Assembly (NCBI GenBank): GCA_035275625.1
Contig: DATEMK010000496.1
Location: forward strand, 1-5,448
DNA from: DATEMK01 sp035275625
GTDB lineage: Bacteria > Bacteroidota > Bacteroidia > AKYH767-A > OLB10
Length of the DNA: 5,448 nucleotides
Direction of reading: 5' to 3'
A program made the position numbers and the translations under genes. Every line of letters begins with the position of its first letter. Positions within the stretch are counted from its first letter, which is position 1. Of the stretch, positions 1 to 5,229 are shown piece by piece. The notes under the pieces are model-generated. The model did no database searches. It was given only the letters and a program-made list of their open reading frames with translations, and was not told the DNA's origin.

Positions 1-2
1 AG

Positions 3-107
3 AATATTCAAAATGAAAATACTCCTGAGGAAAAAGAAAGAGTTAAGATTCACTATATTTATAAAAAAGAAAATCGTGCAAACGACAAAGATGAATTGTC
101 TGATTAA
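3..107 (+). CDS. C-terminal end of an unidentified protein (5' end outside window)
   Basis: A plus-strand frame is open from the window edge (first full codon at base 3) to a TAA at 105-107, giving 34 residues that end in DKDELSD. The tail is highly charged (runs of E, K, N and D) with a short hydrophobic patch, IHYIY. That composition suits a soluble protein's C-terminus. The stop lies only 11 bases before the epimerase start codon on the same strand, so the two are probably co-transcribed. I do not recognise the family from so short a piece. Frame 1 is also open here, but it reads as Lys/Ile/Leu-rich translation of A/T sequence and runs into the epimerase start, so I prefer this frame. Confidence 0.5.
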   Translation, partial: NIQNENTPEEKERVKIHYIYKKENRANDKDELSD

Positions 108-118
108 TTATTTAAGCT

Positions 119-520
119 ATGAATAAAATAGAGCATATCGGAATAGCAGTTAAAAACCTTAAAAATTCCAATGCATTGTTTGCAAAACTTTTCGGACAAG
201 TGCATTACAAAACGGAAATGGTGGCAAGTGAATCTGTAAATACTTCATTTTTTAAAATCGGTGATAACAAAATTGAATTGCTCGAAGCTACTTCTTCTGA
301 AAGCCCTGTTTCAAAATTTATTGACAAAAAAGGAGAAGGTATTCACCACATTGCTTTTGATGTAAAAGATATTCATGCTGAAATGAAAAGATTGAAGGAA
401 GAAGGATTTGTGTTGCTTAATGATGAACCAAAACCCGGAGCGGATAATAAGCTGGTTTGTTTTTTACATCCGAAATCAACGAATGGTGTTTTGATTGAAC
501 TGTGCCAGGAAAGGGAATAA
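119..520 (+). CDS. mce: Methylmalonyl-CoA epimerase (VOC superfamily)
   Basis: This 133-residue protein should interconvert (S)- and (R)-methylmalonyl-CoA, linking propionyl-CoA carboxylation or decarboxylation to B12-dependent methylmalonyl-CoA mutase in the cytosol. It has the two paired beta-alpha-beta-beta-beta modules of the vicinal oxygen chelate fold: residues 3-57 begin with EHIGIAV, and residues 74-130 begin with GIHHIAFDV. Expected metal ligands are His6, His77 and Glu127 (in LIEL), with Glu53 at the position held by Gln in the Propionibacterium enzyme. Glu38 aligns with the proposed catalytic base of that family. Length is normal for bacterial epimerases. The ATG at 119 puts HIGIAV at the usual distance from the N-terminus; no strong Shine-Dalgarno is present. 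It follows the upstream gene by 11 bases, and its stop is 3 bases from the stop of the converging phosphatase gene. Ligand positions come from recalled family alignments, not a computed one. Confidence 0.93.
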   Translation: MNKIEHIGIAVKNLKNSNALFAKLFGQVHYKTEMVASESVNTSFFKIGDNKIELLEATSSESPVSKFIDKKGEGIHHIAFDVKDIHAEMKRLKEEGFVLLNDEPKPGADNKLVCFLHPKSTNGVLIELCQERE

Positions 521-553
521 AGTTTAAAGTTTGAAGTTTGAAGTTTGAAGTTG
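520..553. repeat. Heptamer tandem repeat (AAGTTTG) at a convergent gene junction
   Basis: Four complete 7-base units of AAGTTTR lie at 520-547: the first ends in A and the next three in G. A shortened unit, AAGTTG, follows at 548-553. The array begins on the last base of the epimerase stop codon and runs into the 3' end of the minus-strand phosphatase gene, where it encodes that protein's last residues and stop. Because the unit is 7 bases long, gain or loss of one unit would shift the reading frame of the phosphatase tail. I recall similar AAGTTTG-type arrays in intergenic DNA of Bacteroidota, but their function is unknown to me. Confidence 0.85.
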
Positions 554-1198
554 TTGTGATAGAATTTTCGGAAGAAGAGTTTCCAATGTATCTTTAGATA
601 AATCAAGATGGTATGCAGTCAATCCGGTTTTTTTTGCTCCCTCAACATGCTGAATAGAATCATCAATAAAAATTGTTTCTTCTGCTTTTAATTTATTTTC
701 ATTGATCACAAGTTCAAAAATTTCAGCGTCCGGTTTTCGCATATGTACATTACAACTGAAATAAATTTTGTCAAATAATTGCATAAAAATGTTTTTGCCA
801 AACTGGTTATCCAGAATTTCAGTAAACGCTTTAATGTGAATTTTGTTTGTGTTGCTTAACAGAAACAAACGATATTTATTCCTGAGGCGTATTAAAAATT
901 CCATTCGCGAAGGCGGAACGGTATAAATTAATTCATTCCATGCTTTGTCAATTTGCTCATCAGAAAGCGGTTTCGGAATATGCTTCCTGATTTCATCACG
1001 GAATTCTTCATCAGCAATAATTCCTTTTTCATAATTATCAAAAAAGTGATCTTGTTTTTTCTTTGAAAACAATTCATCAAAATTTTCAACACCCAGTTTC
1101 TTAAAGGCATTTACAGCACCTTCATAACTTACATCCAATATCACTCCCCCGAGATCAAGAATGATGTTTTTGACTTGAAAATTATTTTCCTTCTGCAT
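524..1198 (-). CDS. HAD-superfamily hydrolase, YihX-like (sugar-phosphate phosphatase type)
   Basis: A 224-residue cytosolic HAD hydrolase, counted from the ATG at 1198. Motif I is DLGGVILDV with nucleophile Asp15; Gly17 stands at the usual second Asp, as in the E. coli YihX subgroup (FDLGNV). A helical cap spans about residues 25-100. Motif II is LLSNTNKIH (Ser115), motif III is MRKPDAEIF (Lys155), and motif IV is FIDDS (Asp179 and Asp180), followed by VEGAKKTGL. These closely resemble the E. coli YihX motifs as I remember them; YihX dephosphorylates alpha-glucose-1-phosphate. Substrate here is unproven. An in-frame TTG at 1219 would add seven residues, but a promoter-like TATATTTG overlaps it, so I chose the ATG. 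The last nine residues, QLQTSNFKL, and the stop are encoded by the heptamer array and are unlikely to be ancestral. The gene converges on the epimerase gene. Confidence 0.88.
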   Translation of the reverse strand: MQKENNFQVKNIILDLGGVILDVSYEGAVNAFKKLGVENFDELFSKKKQDHFFDNYEKGIIADEEFRDEIRKHIPKPLSDEQIDKAWNELIYTVPPSRMEFLIRLRNKYRLFLLSNTNKIHIKAFTEILDNQFGKNIFMQLFDKIYFSCNVHMRKPDAEIFELVINENKLKAEETIFIDDSIQHVEGAKKTGLTAYHLDLSKDTLETLLPKILSQQLQTSNFKL

Positions 1199-1216
1199 GC
1201 TTTGGCTAATTGGCTG

Positions 1217-1224
1217 CAAATATA
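1217..1224 (-). promoter_or_regulatory. Candidate -7 promoter element for the HAD phosphatase gene
   Basis: Read on the minus strand this is TATATTTG, an exact match to the Bacteroidota -7 consensus TAnnTTTG. It sits 18 bases before the ATG at 1198, implying a short leader. I found no convincing TTG or TTTG at the expected -33 spacing, so support is the -7 element and its position only. It overlaps the alternative TTG start codon at 1219, which would make that codon upstream of the transcript. Confidence 0.45.
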
Positions 1225-1247
1225 TAATTTCGCAATCCCTGAAAAAG

Positions 1248-1311
1248 GATTTAAGATTTGAGGTTTTGGAAGAGAGTCCAATATCAGATGGAGAACCTTA
1301 AATTTTAAACC
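1248..1311. repeat. Imperfect inverted repeat upstream of the tRNA gene
   Basis: The left arm at 1248-1265 (GATTTAAGATTTGAGGTT) and right arm at 1294-1311 (AACCTTAAATTTTAAACC) are reverse complements at 15 of 18 positions. In a plus-strand RNA two of the three differences become G-U pairs, leaving one A-C mismatch; the loop is 28 bases. The arms resemble degenerate versions of the heptamer array at 520-553. No T-run follows, so it does not look like an intrinsic terminator. It occupies most of the gap between the divergent phosphatase promoter and the tRNA, where the tRNA promoter should also lie. Confidence 0.55.
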
Positions 1312-1318
1312 AAAAGTT

Positions 1319-1392
1319 GGGCCTATAGCTCAGTTGGTTAGAGCACTTGACTCATAATCAAGTGGTCCTTGGTTCGAGCCCAAGTAGGCCCA
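1319..1392 (+). tRNA. tRNA with CAT anticodon (tRNA-Ile2 favoured; elongator tRNA-Met possible)
   Basis: A complete 74-base cloverleaf can be drawn. The acceptor stem GGGCCTA (1319-1325) pairs perfectly with TAGGCCC (1385-1391), with discriminator A1392. The D arm is GCTC/GAGC. The anticodon stem CTTGA/TCAAG encloses loop CTCATAA, giving anticodon CAT. The variable loop has five bases, and the T arm is CTTGG/CCAAG around TTCGAGC. The 3' CCA is not encoded; the DNA reads ACA. The anticodon stem lacks the three G-C pairs of an initiator tRNA, so fMet is excluded. The G/C-rich acceptor stem and CTCATAA loop suit the lysidine-modified isoleucine tRNA read by TilS, but elongator Met cannot be excluded by eye. 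Confidence 0.95.
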
Positions 1393-1398
1393 CAAAAT

Positions 1399-1427
1399 AA
1401 GAGGTTGTCCGGTATGGACAACCTTTT
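1399..1427 (+). terminator. Intrinsic terminator after the tRNA gene
   Basis: A perfect 9-bp stem, AGGTTGTCC (1402-1410) with GGACAACCT (1416-1424), closes a 5-base loop. The stem extends outward by one G-T and two A-T pairs to 1399 and 1427. The descending arm ends in CTTTTC, a short T-run. It begins seven bases past the tRNA 3' end and lies before the acetyltransferase start, so it most likely ends tRNA transcription. Confidence 0.75.
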
Positions 1428-1432
1428 CAATT

Positions 1433-1440
1433 TACCTTTA
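1433..1440 (+). promoter_or_regulatory. Weak candidate -7 element for the acetyltransferase gene
   Basis: TACCTTTA matches the fixed positions of TAnnTTTG except the final base. It lies between the tRNA terminator and the ATG at 1453, so a promoter here would give a very short leader. There is no well-spaced TTG upstream. The alternative is readthrough from the tRNA promoter past the hairpin. Confidence 0.25.
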
Positions 1441-1452
1441 GCCTTTCAAGTA

Positions 1453-2031
1453 ATGGCAAAACAAAAAGTTCAGAAATTAATTACGTATCCATTGGATAAA
1501 TCGCGCTGGAATGATTTTGTAAAATTATTCGGTGAGCGTGGTGCCTGTGGCGGCTGCTGGTGCATGACCTGGAGATTGAAAAGCAGTGATTTTGAAAAAA
1601 TGAAAGGTGAAAAAAACAGGAAAGCCATTCAGAAAATTGTGAATAGCGGTGAACCTGCCGGGGTGATCGGGTATGTAAATGATGAGCCTGTTGCATGGTG
1701 CGCTGTGGCGCCAAGAGAAAAATTTATTCGCCTTGAAAATTCGAGAGTTTTAAAGCGAATAGATGATAAGCCGGTGTGGTCGGTTACCTGTTTTTTTATA
1801 AACAGGCCGTTCAGAAGACAGGGATTGTCGGTTGAACTTTTAAAAGGAGTAATTGAATATTGCCGGAAACAAAAAGTAAAAATCATTGAGGCATATCCGT
1901 CAGATCTTAAAAAAGATTTGCCCGATGTTTTTGTATGGACAGGTATCGCCTCTTCGTTTCTAAAAGCAGGGTTCAAAGAATCAGCCCGTAATTCGAAAAC
2001 AAGACCTATTATGCGGTTCACTTTTAAATAA
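1453..2031 (+). CDS. GNAT-family N-acetyltransferase
   Basis: A 192-residue cytosolic protein of the Gcn5-related acetyltransferase fold, which transfers acetyl from acetyl-CoA to an amine. The acetyl-CoA pyrophosphate-binding motif A is at about residues 111-137: strand VTCFFI, then loop RRQGLS (122-126, the R/Q-x-x-G-x-A/G pattern), then helix VELLKGVIEYC. Earlier strands IGYVND and AWCAVAP (about 72-87) form the central sheet. FLKAGFKE near 169-176 is the typical C-terminal motif B region. An N-terminal cluster, GACGGCWCMTWR (residues 30-41), resembles one I recall from a subgroup of uncharacterised GNAT proteins. The frame is open upstream to 1369, inside the tRNA; I chose the ATG at 1453 because the one at 1414 lies in the tRNA terminator. 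The substrate is unknown. The MATE pump gene follows after 7 bases, suggesting one transcript. Confidence 0.85.
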   Translation: MAKQKVQKLITYPLDKSRWNDFVKLFGERGACGGCWCMTWRLKSSDFEKMKGEKNRKAIQKIVNSGEPAGVIGYVNDEPVAWCAVAPREKFIRLENSRVLKRIDDKPVWSVTCFFINRPFRRQGLSVELLKGVIEYCRKQKVKIIEAYPSDLKKDLPDVFVWTGIASSFLKAGFKESARNSKTRPIMRFTFK

Positions 2032-2038
2032 TTTTTTT

Positions 2039-3430
2039 ATGAAATTTTTTTCAGGTCTTTCGCTCATTAAAAAAGCCATCCGTGGTGAACAGGCAAACAT
2101 AACAGGCGGCAGTATTGACCGTGCCATCATTTTACTTGCTGTTCCGATGATTCTTGAAATGGCAATGGAATCTCTTTTTGCTGTTGTAGATATTTTTTTT
2201 GTAAGCAAAATCAGTGTGGATGCAGTTGCCATAGTAGGTTTGACAGAATCCATGCTGACTATTGTTTATTCGCTTGGCTGGGGGTTGGCAATGGGAGCCA
2301 CTGCGATGATAGCCCGGAGAGTGGGTGAAAAAAATAATGCAGCAGCAGCCGTAGCAGCCGTACAGGCAATTTACATTGCGTTATTCATTTCTGCATTGAT
2401 TAGCATAGCCGGAATATTTTTTTCAGAGGATATTCTTCACCTGATGGGAGCTTCAGCGGAGGTTATCCAACAGGGAAAAGGATTTACAAAAATAATGCTG
2501 ACCGGAAATTTTGTGATCATGTTGCTGTTTCTTATCAATGGAATTTTTCGGGGTGCCGGGAATGCAGCGCTTGCTATGCGATCACTTTGGATTGCAAACA
2601 TTATAAATATAGTACTTGACCCGCTTTTTATTTTTGGAATCGGACCATTTCCTGAATTAGGTGTTGAGGGTGCTGCTGTTGCAACAACCATTGGCAGAGC
2701 CACAGGTGTTTTGTATCAATTGTATCATTTGTTTAAAGGAAAAGGAATAATTAAAATTCATGCAGATAACTGGAAAGTTGATTGGACAATAATCAAAACA
2801 CTCATTAATGTTTCAGCAGGAGGGACAGGTCAATTTATTATAGCTTCTGCGAGCTGGATTTTCCTGATGCGTATCATGGCGCATTTCGGCAGCATGGCGC
2901 TGGCAGGTTATACCATCGCCATTCGTGTAATTGTTTTTACTATACTTCCTGCATGGGGAATGGCTAATGCAGCAGCAACAATGGTCGGTCAGAATCTCGG
3001 TGCAAAACAACCTGACCGGGCAGAAAAATCTGTCTGGCGGGCCGGCTTTTTCAATATGGTTTTTATGGTTACAGTGATGATCATTTTCCTGCTTTTTGCA
3101 AAAGCAATTGTTTCTTTCTTCACGGATGTGCCTGAAGTAATTCAATATGCCACGAGGTGTTTGACAATAATTTCGGTGGGCTATATCTTTTTTTCTTACG
3201 GAATGATCGTTGCACAATCGTTTAACGGGGCTGGTGATACCCGCACTCCGACCATCTTGAATTTTTTTGCTTTCTGGTGCATCCAGATCCCGCTGGCTTA
3301 TTTACTTGCCATTACATTTTCATTTGGTCCTGACGGGCTTTTTTCTTCGATTGTAATTGCAGAAACGCTTTTAACTGTTGCCGGAATACTAATTTTCAAG
3401 AGAGGAAAATGGAAAGAAGTAAAAATTTGA
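2039..3430 (+). CDS. MATE-family multidrug/metabolite efflux transporter
   Basis: A 463-residue inner-membrane antiporter of the multidrug and toxic compound extrusion family, expected to export small, often cationic compounds using a Na+ or H+ gradient. About twelve membrane segments can be read, near residues 29-50, 63-90, 104-128, 152-171, 181-201, 208-230, 252-278, 283-306, 338-361, 372-392, 403-426 and 434-454, forming two six-helix lobes. Family motifs include AVPMIL in helix 1, VDIFFVSK (Asp51), NIVLDPLFIFG (Asn190 and Asp194), GVEGAAVAT, NAAATMVGQNLGAKQPDRA (310-328) and GAGDTRTP (397-404). Asp51, Asn190 and Asp194 correspond to the N-lobe cation-site residues of Pyrococcus MATE as I recall them, so the pump looks intact. 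Length is normal. The start at 2039 follows a T-run without a Shine-Dalgarno, 7 bases after the acetyltransferase. Substrate and coupling ion cannot be told from sequence. Confidence 0.95.
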   Translation: MKFFSGLSLIKKAIRGEQANITGGSIDRAIILLAVPMILEMAMESLFAVVDIFFVSKISVDAVAIVGLTESMLTIVYSLGWGLAMGATAMIARRVGEKNNAAAAVAAVQAIYIALFISALISIAGIFFSEDILHLMGASAEVIQQGKGFTKIMLTGNFVIMLLFLINGIFRGAGNAALAMRSLWIANIINIVLDPLFIFGIGPFPELGVEGAAVATTIGRATGVLYQLYHLFKGKGIIKIHADNWKVDWTIIKTLINVSAGGTGQFIIASASWIFLMRIMAHFGSMALAGYTIAIRVIVFTILPAWGMANAAATMVGQNLGAKQPDRAEKSVWRAGFFNMVFMVTVMIIFLLFAKAIVSFFTDVPEVIQYATRCLTIISVGYIFFSYGMIVAQSFNGAGDTRTPTILNFFAFWCIQIPLAYLLAITFSFGPDGLFSSIVIAETLLTVAGILIFKRGKWKEVKI

Positions 3431-3436
3431 TTTCAG

Positions 3437-3464
3437 AAAATAATAATTCAGGAATTATTGTTTT
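3437..3464. terminator. Probable bidirectional terminator between convergent genes
   Basis: AATAATTC (3442-3449) and GAATTATT (3452-3459) are perfect reverse complements. The helix extends outward through a T-G pair and four A-T pairs (AAAA at 3437-3440, TTTT at 3461-3464). On the plus strand it is followed by a run of six T at 3461-3466; on the minus strand by four T from 3440-3437. It starts 7 bases after the pump's stop and overlaps the stop codon of the minus-strand gene. The tip is tight (CAGG loop if one pair opens), and the stem is A/T-rich, so efficiency is uncertain. Confidence 0.6.
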
Positions 3465-3991
3465 TTCATACTCATTTCAATGACGGATTCAACAGAATCA
3501 CCAATGGAAGAAATATATTTGTATTCGTATTCTCTCATATTTTTGAAATCATAACTTACTTCTTTCTTCAGAGCCTTGCCTTTTTCATCAATGGTGTTCG
3601 AGGTTAAATCGAGATGTTTGTTTCCTTTCCATGTACCTGTGTAAAAATAAGTCGCACCCAGGTTGTCCACTATATACATGTAAGTTGTGTCTCCCGCATT
3701 GCTATAGCTGAATATTTTTACCGACATGTATTTACCCTTATCAGGAAGATTCGCACTTTCCGAAACCTGCACAGCCCATCCTCCCGCCACTTTTTCGGAT
3801 ATATGAGAAATCTTTGTTCTTGTTTTTTTTCCTTTTCTTAGTTCTGAAAACTCACCCTTCCATTCCCCACTGAATGCGGATAACATTTTCATTCTGTCAG
3901 GCGGACGATTCATGGTTTGAGAAAATGAAAGAAATGGAACCAGGAAAGCAATAAGCAAATATCCTCCGAATGGAATTGAGCAATTTTTCAT
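3455..3991 (-). CDS. Exported DUF1579/lipocalin-like hypothetical protein
   Basis: A 178-residue protein with an N-terminal signal peptide: a hydrophobic core about residues 11-21 and probable cleavage after SFS24 before Gln25, typical of Bacteroidota. The only early Cys (Cys4) is not in a lipobox, so it is likely soluble in the periplasm or secreted rather than a lipoprotein. The mature part is mostly alternating beta-strand sequence. It opens with LSAFSGEWKGEF (38-48) and contains YFYTGTWKGN (115-124). The GxW openings recall DUF1579-type small beta-barrels, in which a GTW-like motif starts the barrel. That family call is tentative, and no function is known to me. It lies 93 bases downstream of the PagL-like gene on the same strand. 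A promoter-like element upstream means it need not depend on that gene. Its stop codon falls inside the shared terminator hairpin. Confidence 0.7.
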   Translation of the reverse strand: MKNCSIPFGGYLLIAFLVPFLSFSQTMNRPPDRMKMLSAFSGEWKGEFSELRKGKKTRTKISHISEKVAGGWAVQVSESANLPDKGKYMSVKIFSYSNAGDTTYMYIVDNLGATYFYTGTWKGNKHLDLTSNTIDEKGKALKKEVSYDFKNMREYEYKYISSIGDSVESVIEMSMKKQ

Positions 3992-4011
3992 AATCCGGTT
4001 TTAGTTCAATG

Positions 4012-4019
4012 CAAGAATA
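4012..4019 (-). promoter_or_regulatory. Candidate -7 element for the DUF1579-like gene
   Basis: On the minus strand this reads TATTCTTG, one mismatch from TAnnTTTG, 20 bases before the ATG at 3991. A TTG at 4045-4043 lies 23 bases upstream, slightly wider than the spacing usually given for Bacteroidota -33/-7 pairs. The gap of 93 bases from the preceding gene leaves room for a separate promoter. No clear terminator hairpin was found in that gap. Confidence 0.3.
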
Positions 4020-4084
4020 AATAATTTCTTCGATTTCACCGTCAACATAAAAATGTGAGTCATAAGGATTTCGGGGATGTAGAT

Positions 4085-5185
4085 TCAGAAACGATAAACA
4101 ATTCTGCCATCCAGGAAATTGGCAACATGACGATGCGCCTTCAGGCTGATACCTGCACCAAATGATTTGTGAAAAAAATAAGTAAGGCCGTATCGTTGAT
4201 AAACGTCATCGTAATATGGTATTTGTTTAAAAACATAAACGCCAAGCTGCTGACTGAAAATAAATTTACCCATTAAAAATTCGTGGCCGATCAAAATGCC
4301 GGCCTGGAAAAAGCTTTTTTCACTTTTATTGTCCTGCTGCAAACGCTTCCGCACTGAATAATCGGCAATCCCTTCTATTCCTAAAGACAGCGCATGCATG
4401 CCGCTTAATTGTTTGCTTGCGTTAAAGCCTGCACCGATAATAAGATAGTGAACGTTTTCATTATAAAGCAAAGACCTCTGGGTTGCTAAAAGCAAAACTT
4501 CTTTGCGAACCGGTTTTTTGCGATAACCTGATCCGTGATTTTTTTGCCGCTCCGGAAACAAAGAAGGGTTTAAAGCATAATATATATGAAGGGTAGATAC
4601 AGGGAGGTTAATTCCTTTGTTAGGTTCTTTGACCGCACCGTTTGAACTATGATTATAATAAGCCGAAAGCTTCGCAGAAAAATGATCATTAAGTTCCAGA
4701 TTCAAGCCCAGGCCCATTGCAAGATAAAAACTTAAATGGGTGCTGTAAGACATATTTCCCGGGTTGCTTATCTCATTGTAAGGGTTTGTCAGGTACGATA
4801 ATCCGGCAGCGCCCTTCATGGACAAATTGATGCGGTGATGAACAGATAAAAACGGCTCTACATACCAGGCTGCGTTTATGCTTTTGCCAAGGACACTGTT
4901 ATCAAGATCAAAATAAGAAACAACTAATCCCGTGCGCGGATAACACCGGCATTCGTCCCACACCGGATTATTAATAAGCTGGCGGCTCAAGTCAATTTCA
5001 ATTCCCCATGGCAGGGAACCTTTTGTATTCTCCACTTCTTTTACATGAGCGAAAATAAATCCGTAATGCACTCCCGCTCCTAAACTGTATATATCATTGT
5101 AACGTGAAGAAGTATCATTCAACAATTGCTGTGCTGATGAAAAATTCAGATTCAAAATCAAAGCAGTTATAAATACTGTACGCAT
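4085..5185 (-). CDS. PagL-like acyloxyacyl hydrolase (lipid A 3-O-deacylase family), outer-membrane barrel
   Basis: A 366-residue exported protein. The signal peptide is about residues 1-18, with probable cleavage after SSA before QQ. The mature chain consists of repeated amphipathic beta-strands and ends in YRF, the C-terminal aromatic expected of outer-membrane barrels. Residues 179-193 (HSSNGAVKEPNKGIN) align without gaps with the PagL active-site region as I recall it (HYSNAGLKQPNDGIE). This gives catalytic His179 and Ser181, with Asn182 in place. The third triad residue, Glu in Pseudomonas PagL, is Asn193 here. PagL removes a 3-O-linked acyl chain from lipid A. The protein is about twice Pseudomonas PagL length; residues 225-366 add further strands, such as FLMGKFIFSQQLGVYVF and the final LKAHRHVANFLDGRIVYRF, as in long Bacteroidota homologues I recall. 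It precedes the DUF1579-like gene on the same strand. Exact activity is inferred. Confidence 0.83.
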   Translation of the reverse strand: MRTVFITALILNLNFSSAQQLLNDTSSRYNDIYSLGAGVHYGFIFAHVKEVENTKGSLPWGIEIDLSRQLINNPVWDECRCYPRTGLVVSYFDLDNSVLGKSINAAWYVEPFLSVHHRINLSMKGAAGLSYLTNPYNEISNPGNMSYSTHLSFYLAMGLGLNLELNDHFSAKLSAYYNHSSNGAVKEPNKGINLPVSTLHIYYALNPSLFPERQKNHGSGYRKKPVRKEVLLLATQRSLLYNENVHYLIIGAGFNASKQLSGMHALSLGIEGIADYSVRKRLQQDNKSEKSFFQAGILIGHEFLMGKFIFSQQLGVYVFKQIPYYDDVYQRYGLTYFFHKSFGAGISLKAHRHVANFLDGRIVYRF

Positions 5186-5203
5186 TTTTTTAAACTAATT
5201 ATT

Positions 5204-5211
5204 TAAAGATA
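5204..5211 (-). promoter_or_regulatory. Weak candidate -7 element for the PagL-like gene
   Basis: On the minus strand this reads TATCTTTA, matching TAnnTTTG except for the last base. It is 18 bases before the ATG at 5185. The sequence just before the ATG is an A-run preceded by T/A-rich bases with no Shine-Dalgarno, which is common in Bacteroidota. I saw no well-spaced TTG at -33. Confidence 0.3.
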
Positions 5212-5229
5212 CTTCAAAATATTTTTTCT

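Noticed and set aside
1..126. Frame-1 open reading through the window start into the epimerase start codon
   Set aside because: Its translation is Lys/Ile/Leu-rich low-information sequence; frame 3 gives a more protein-like tail with a stop correctly placed before the epimerase.
520..553. Heptamer array considered as a CRISPR-like array or intrinsic terminator
   Set aside because: Units are 7 bases with no spacers, and the array has no self-complementary stem.
1217..1219. TTG as start codon of the HAD phosphatase (seven extra residues)
   Set aside because: It overlaps an exact TAnnTTTG promoter element on the same strand, and the added residues precede the conserved domain; the ATG at 1198 fits better.
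1629..2021. Minus-strand open frame of 130 codons inside the acetyltransferase gene
   Set aside because: It covers the GNAT motif A region on the other strand and shows no recognisable domain or start context.
2813..3217. Minus-strand open frame of 134 codons inside the MATE gene
   Set aside because: It is antisense to strongly conserved MATE motifs, and its His/Arg/Cys-rich composition is typical of an antisense shadow.
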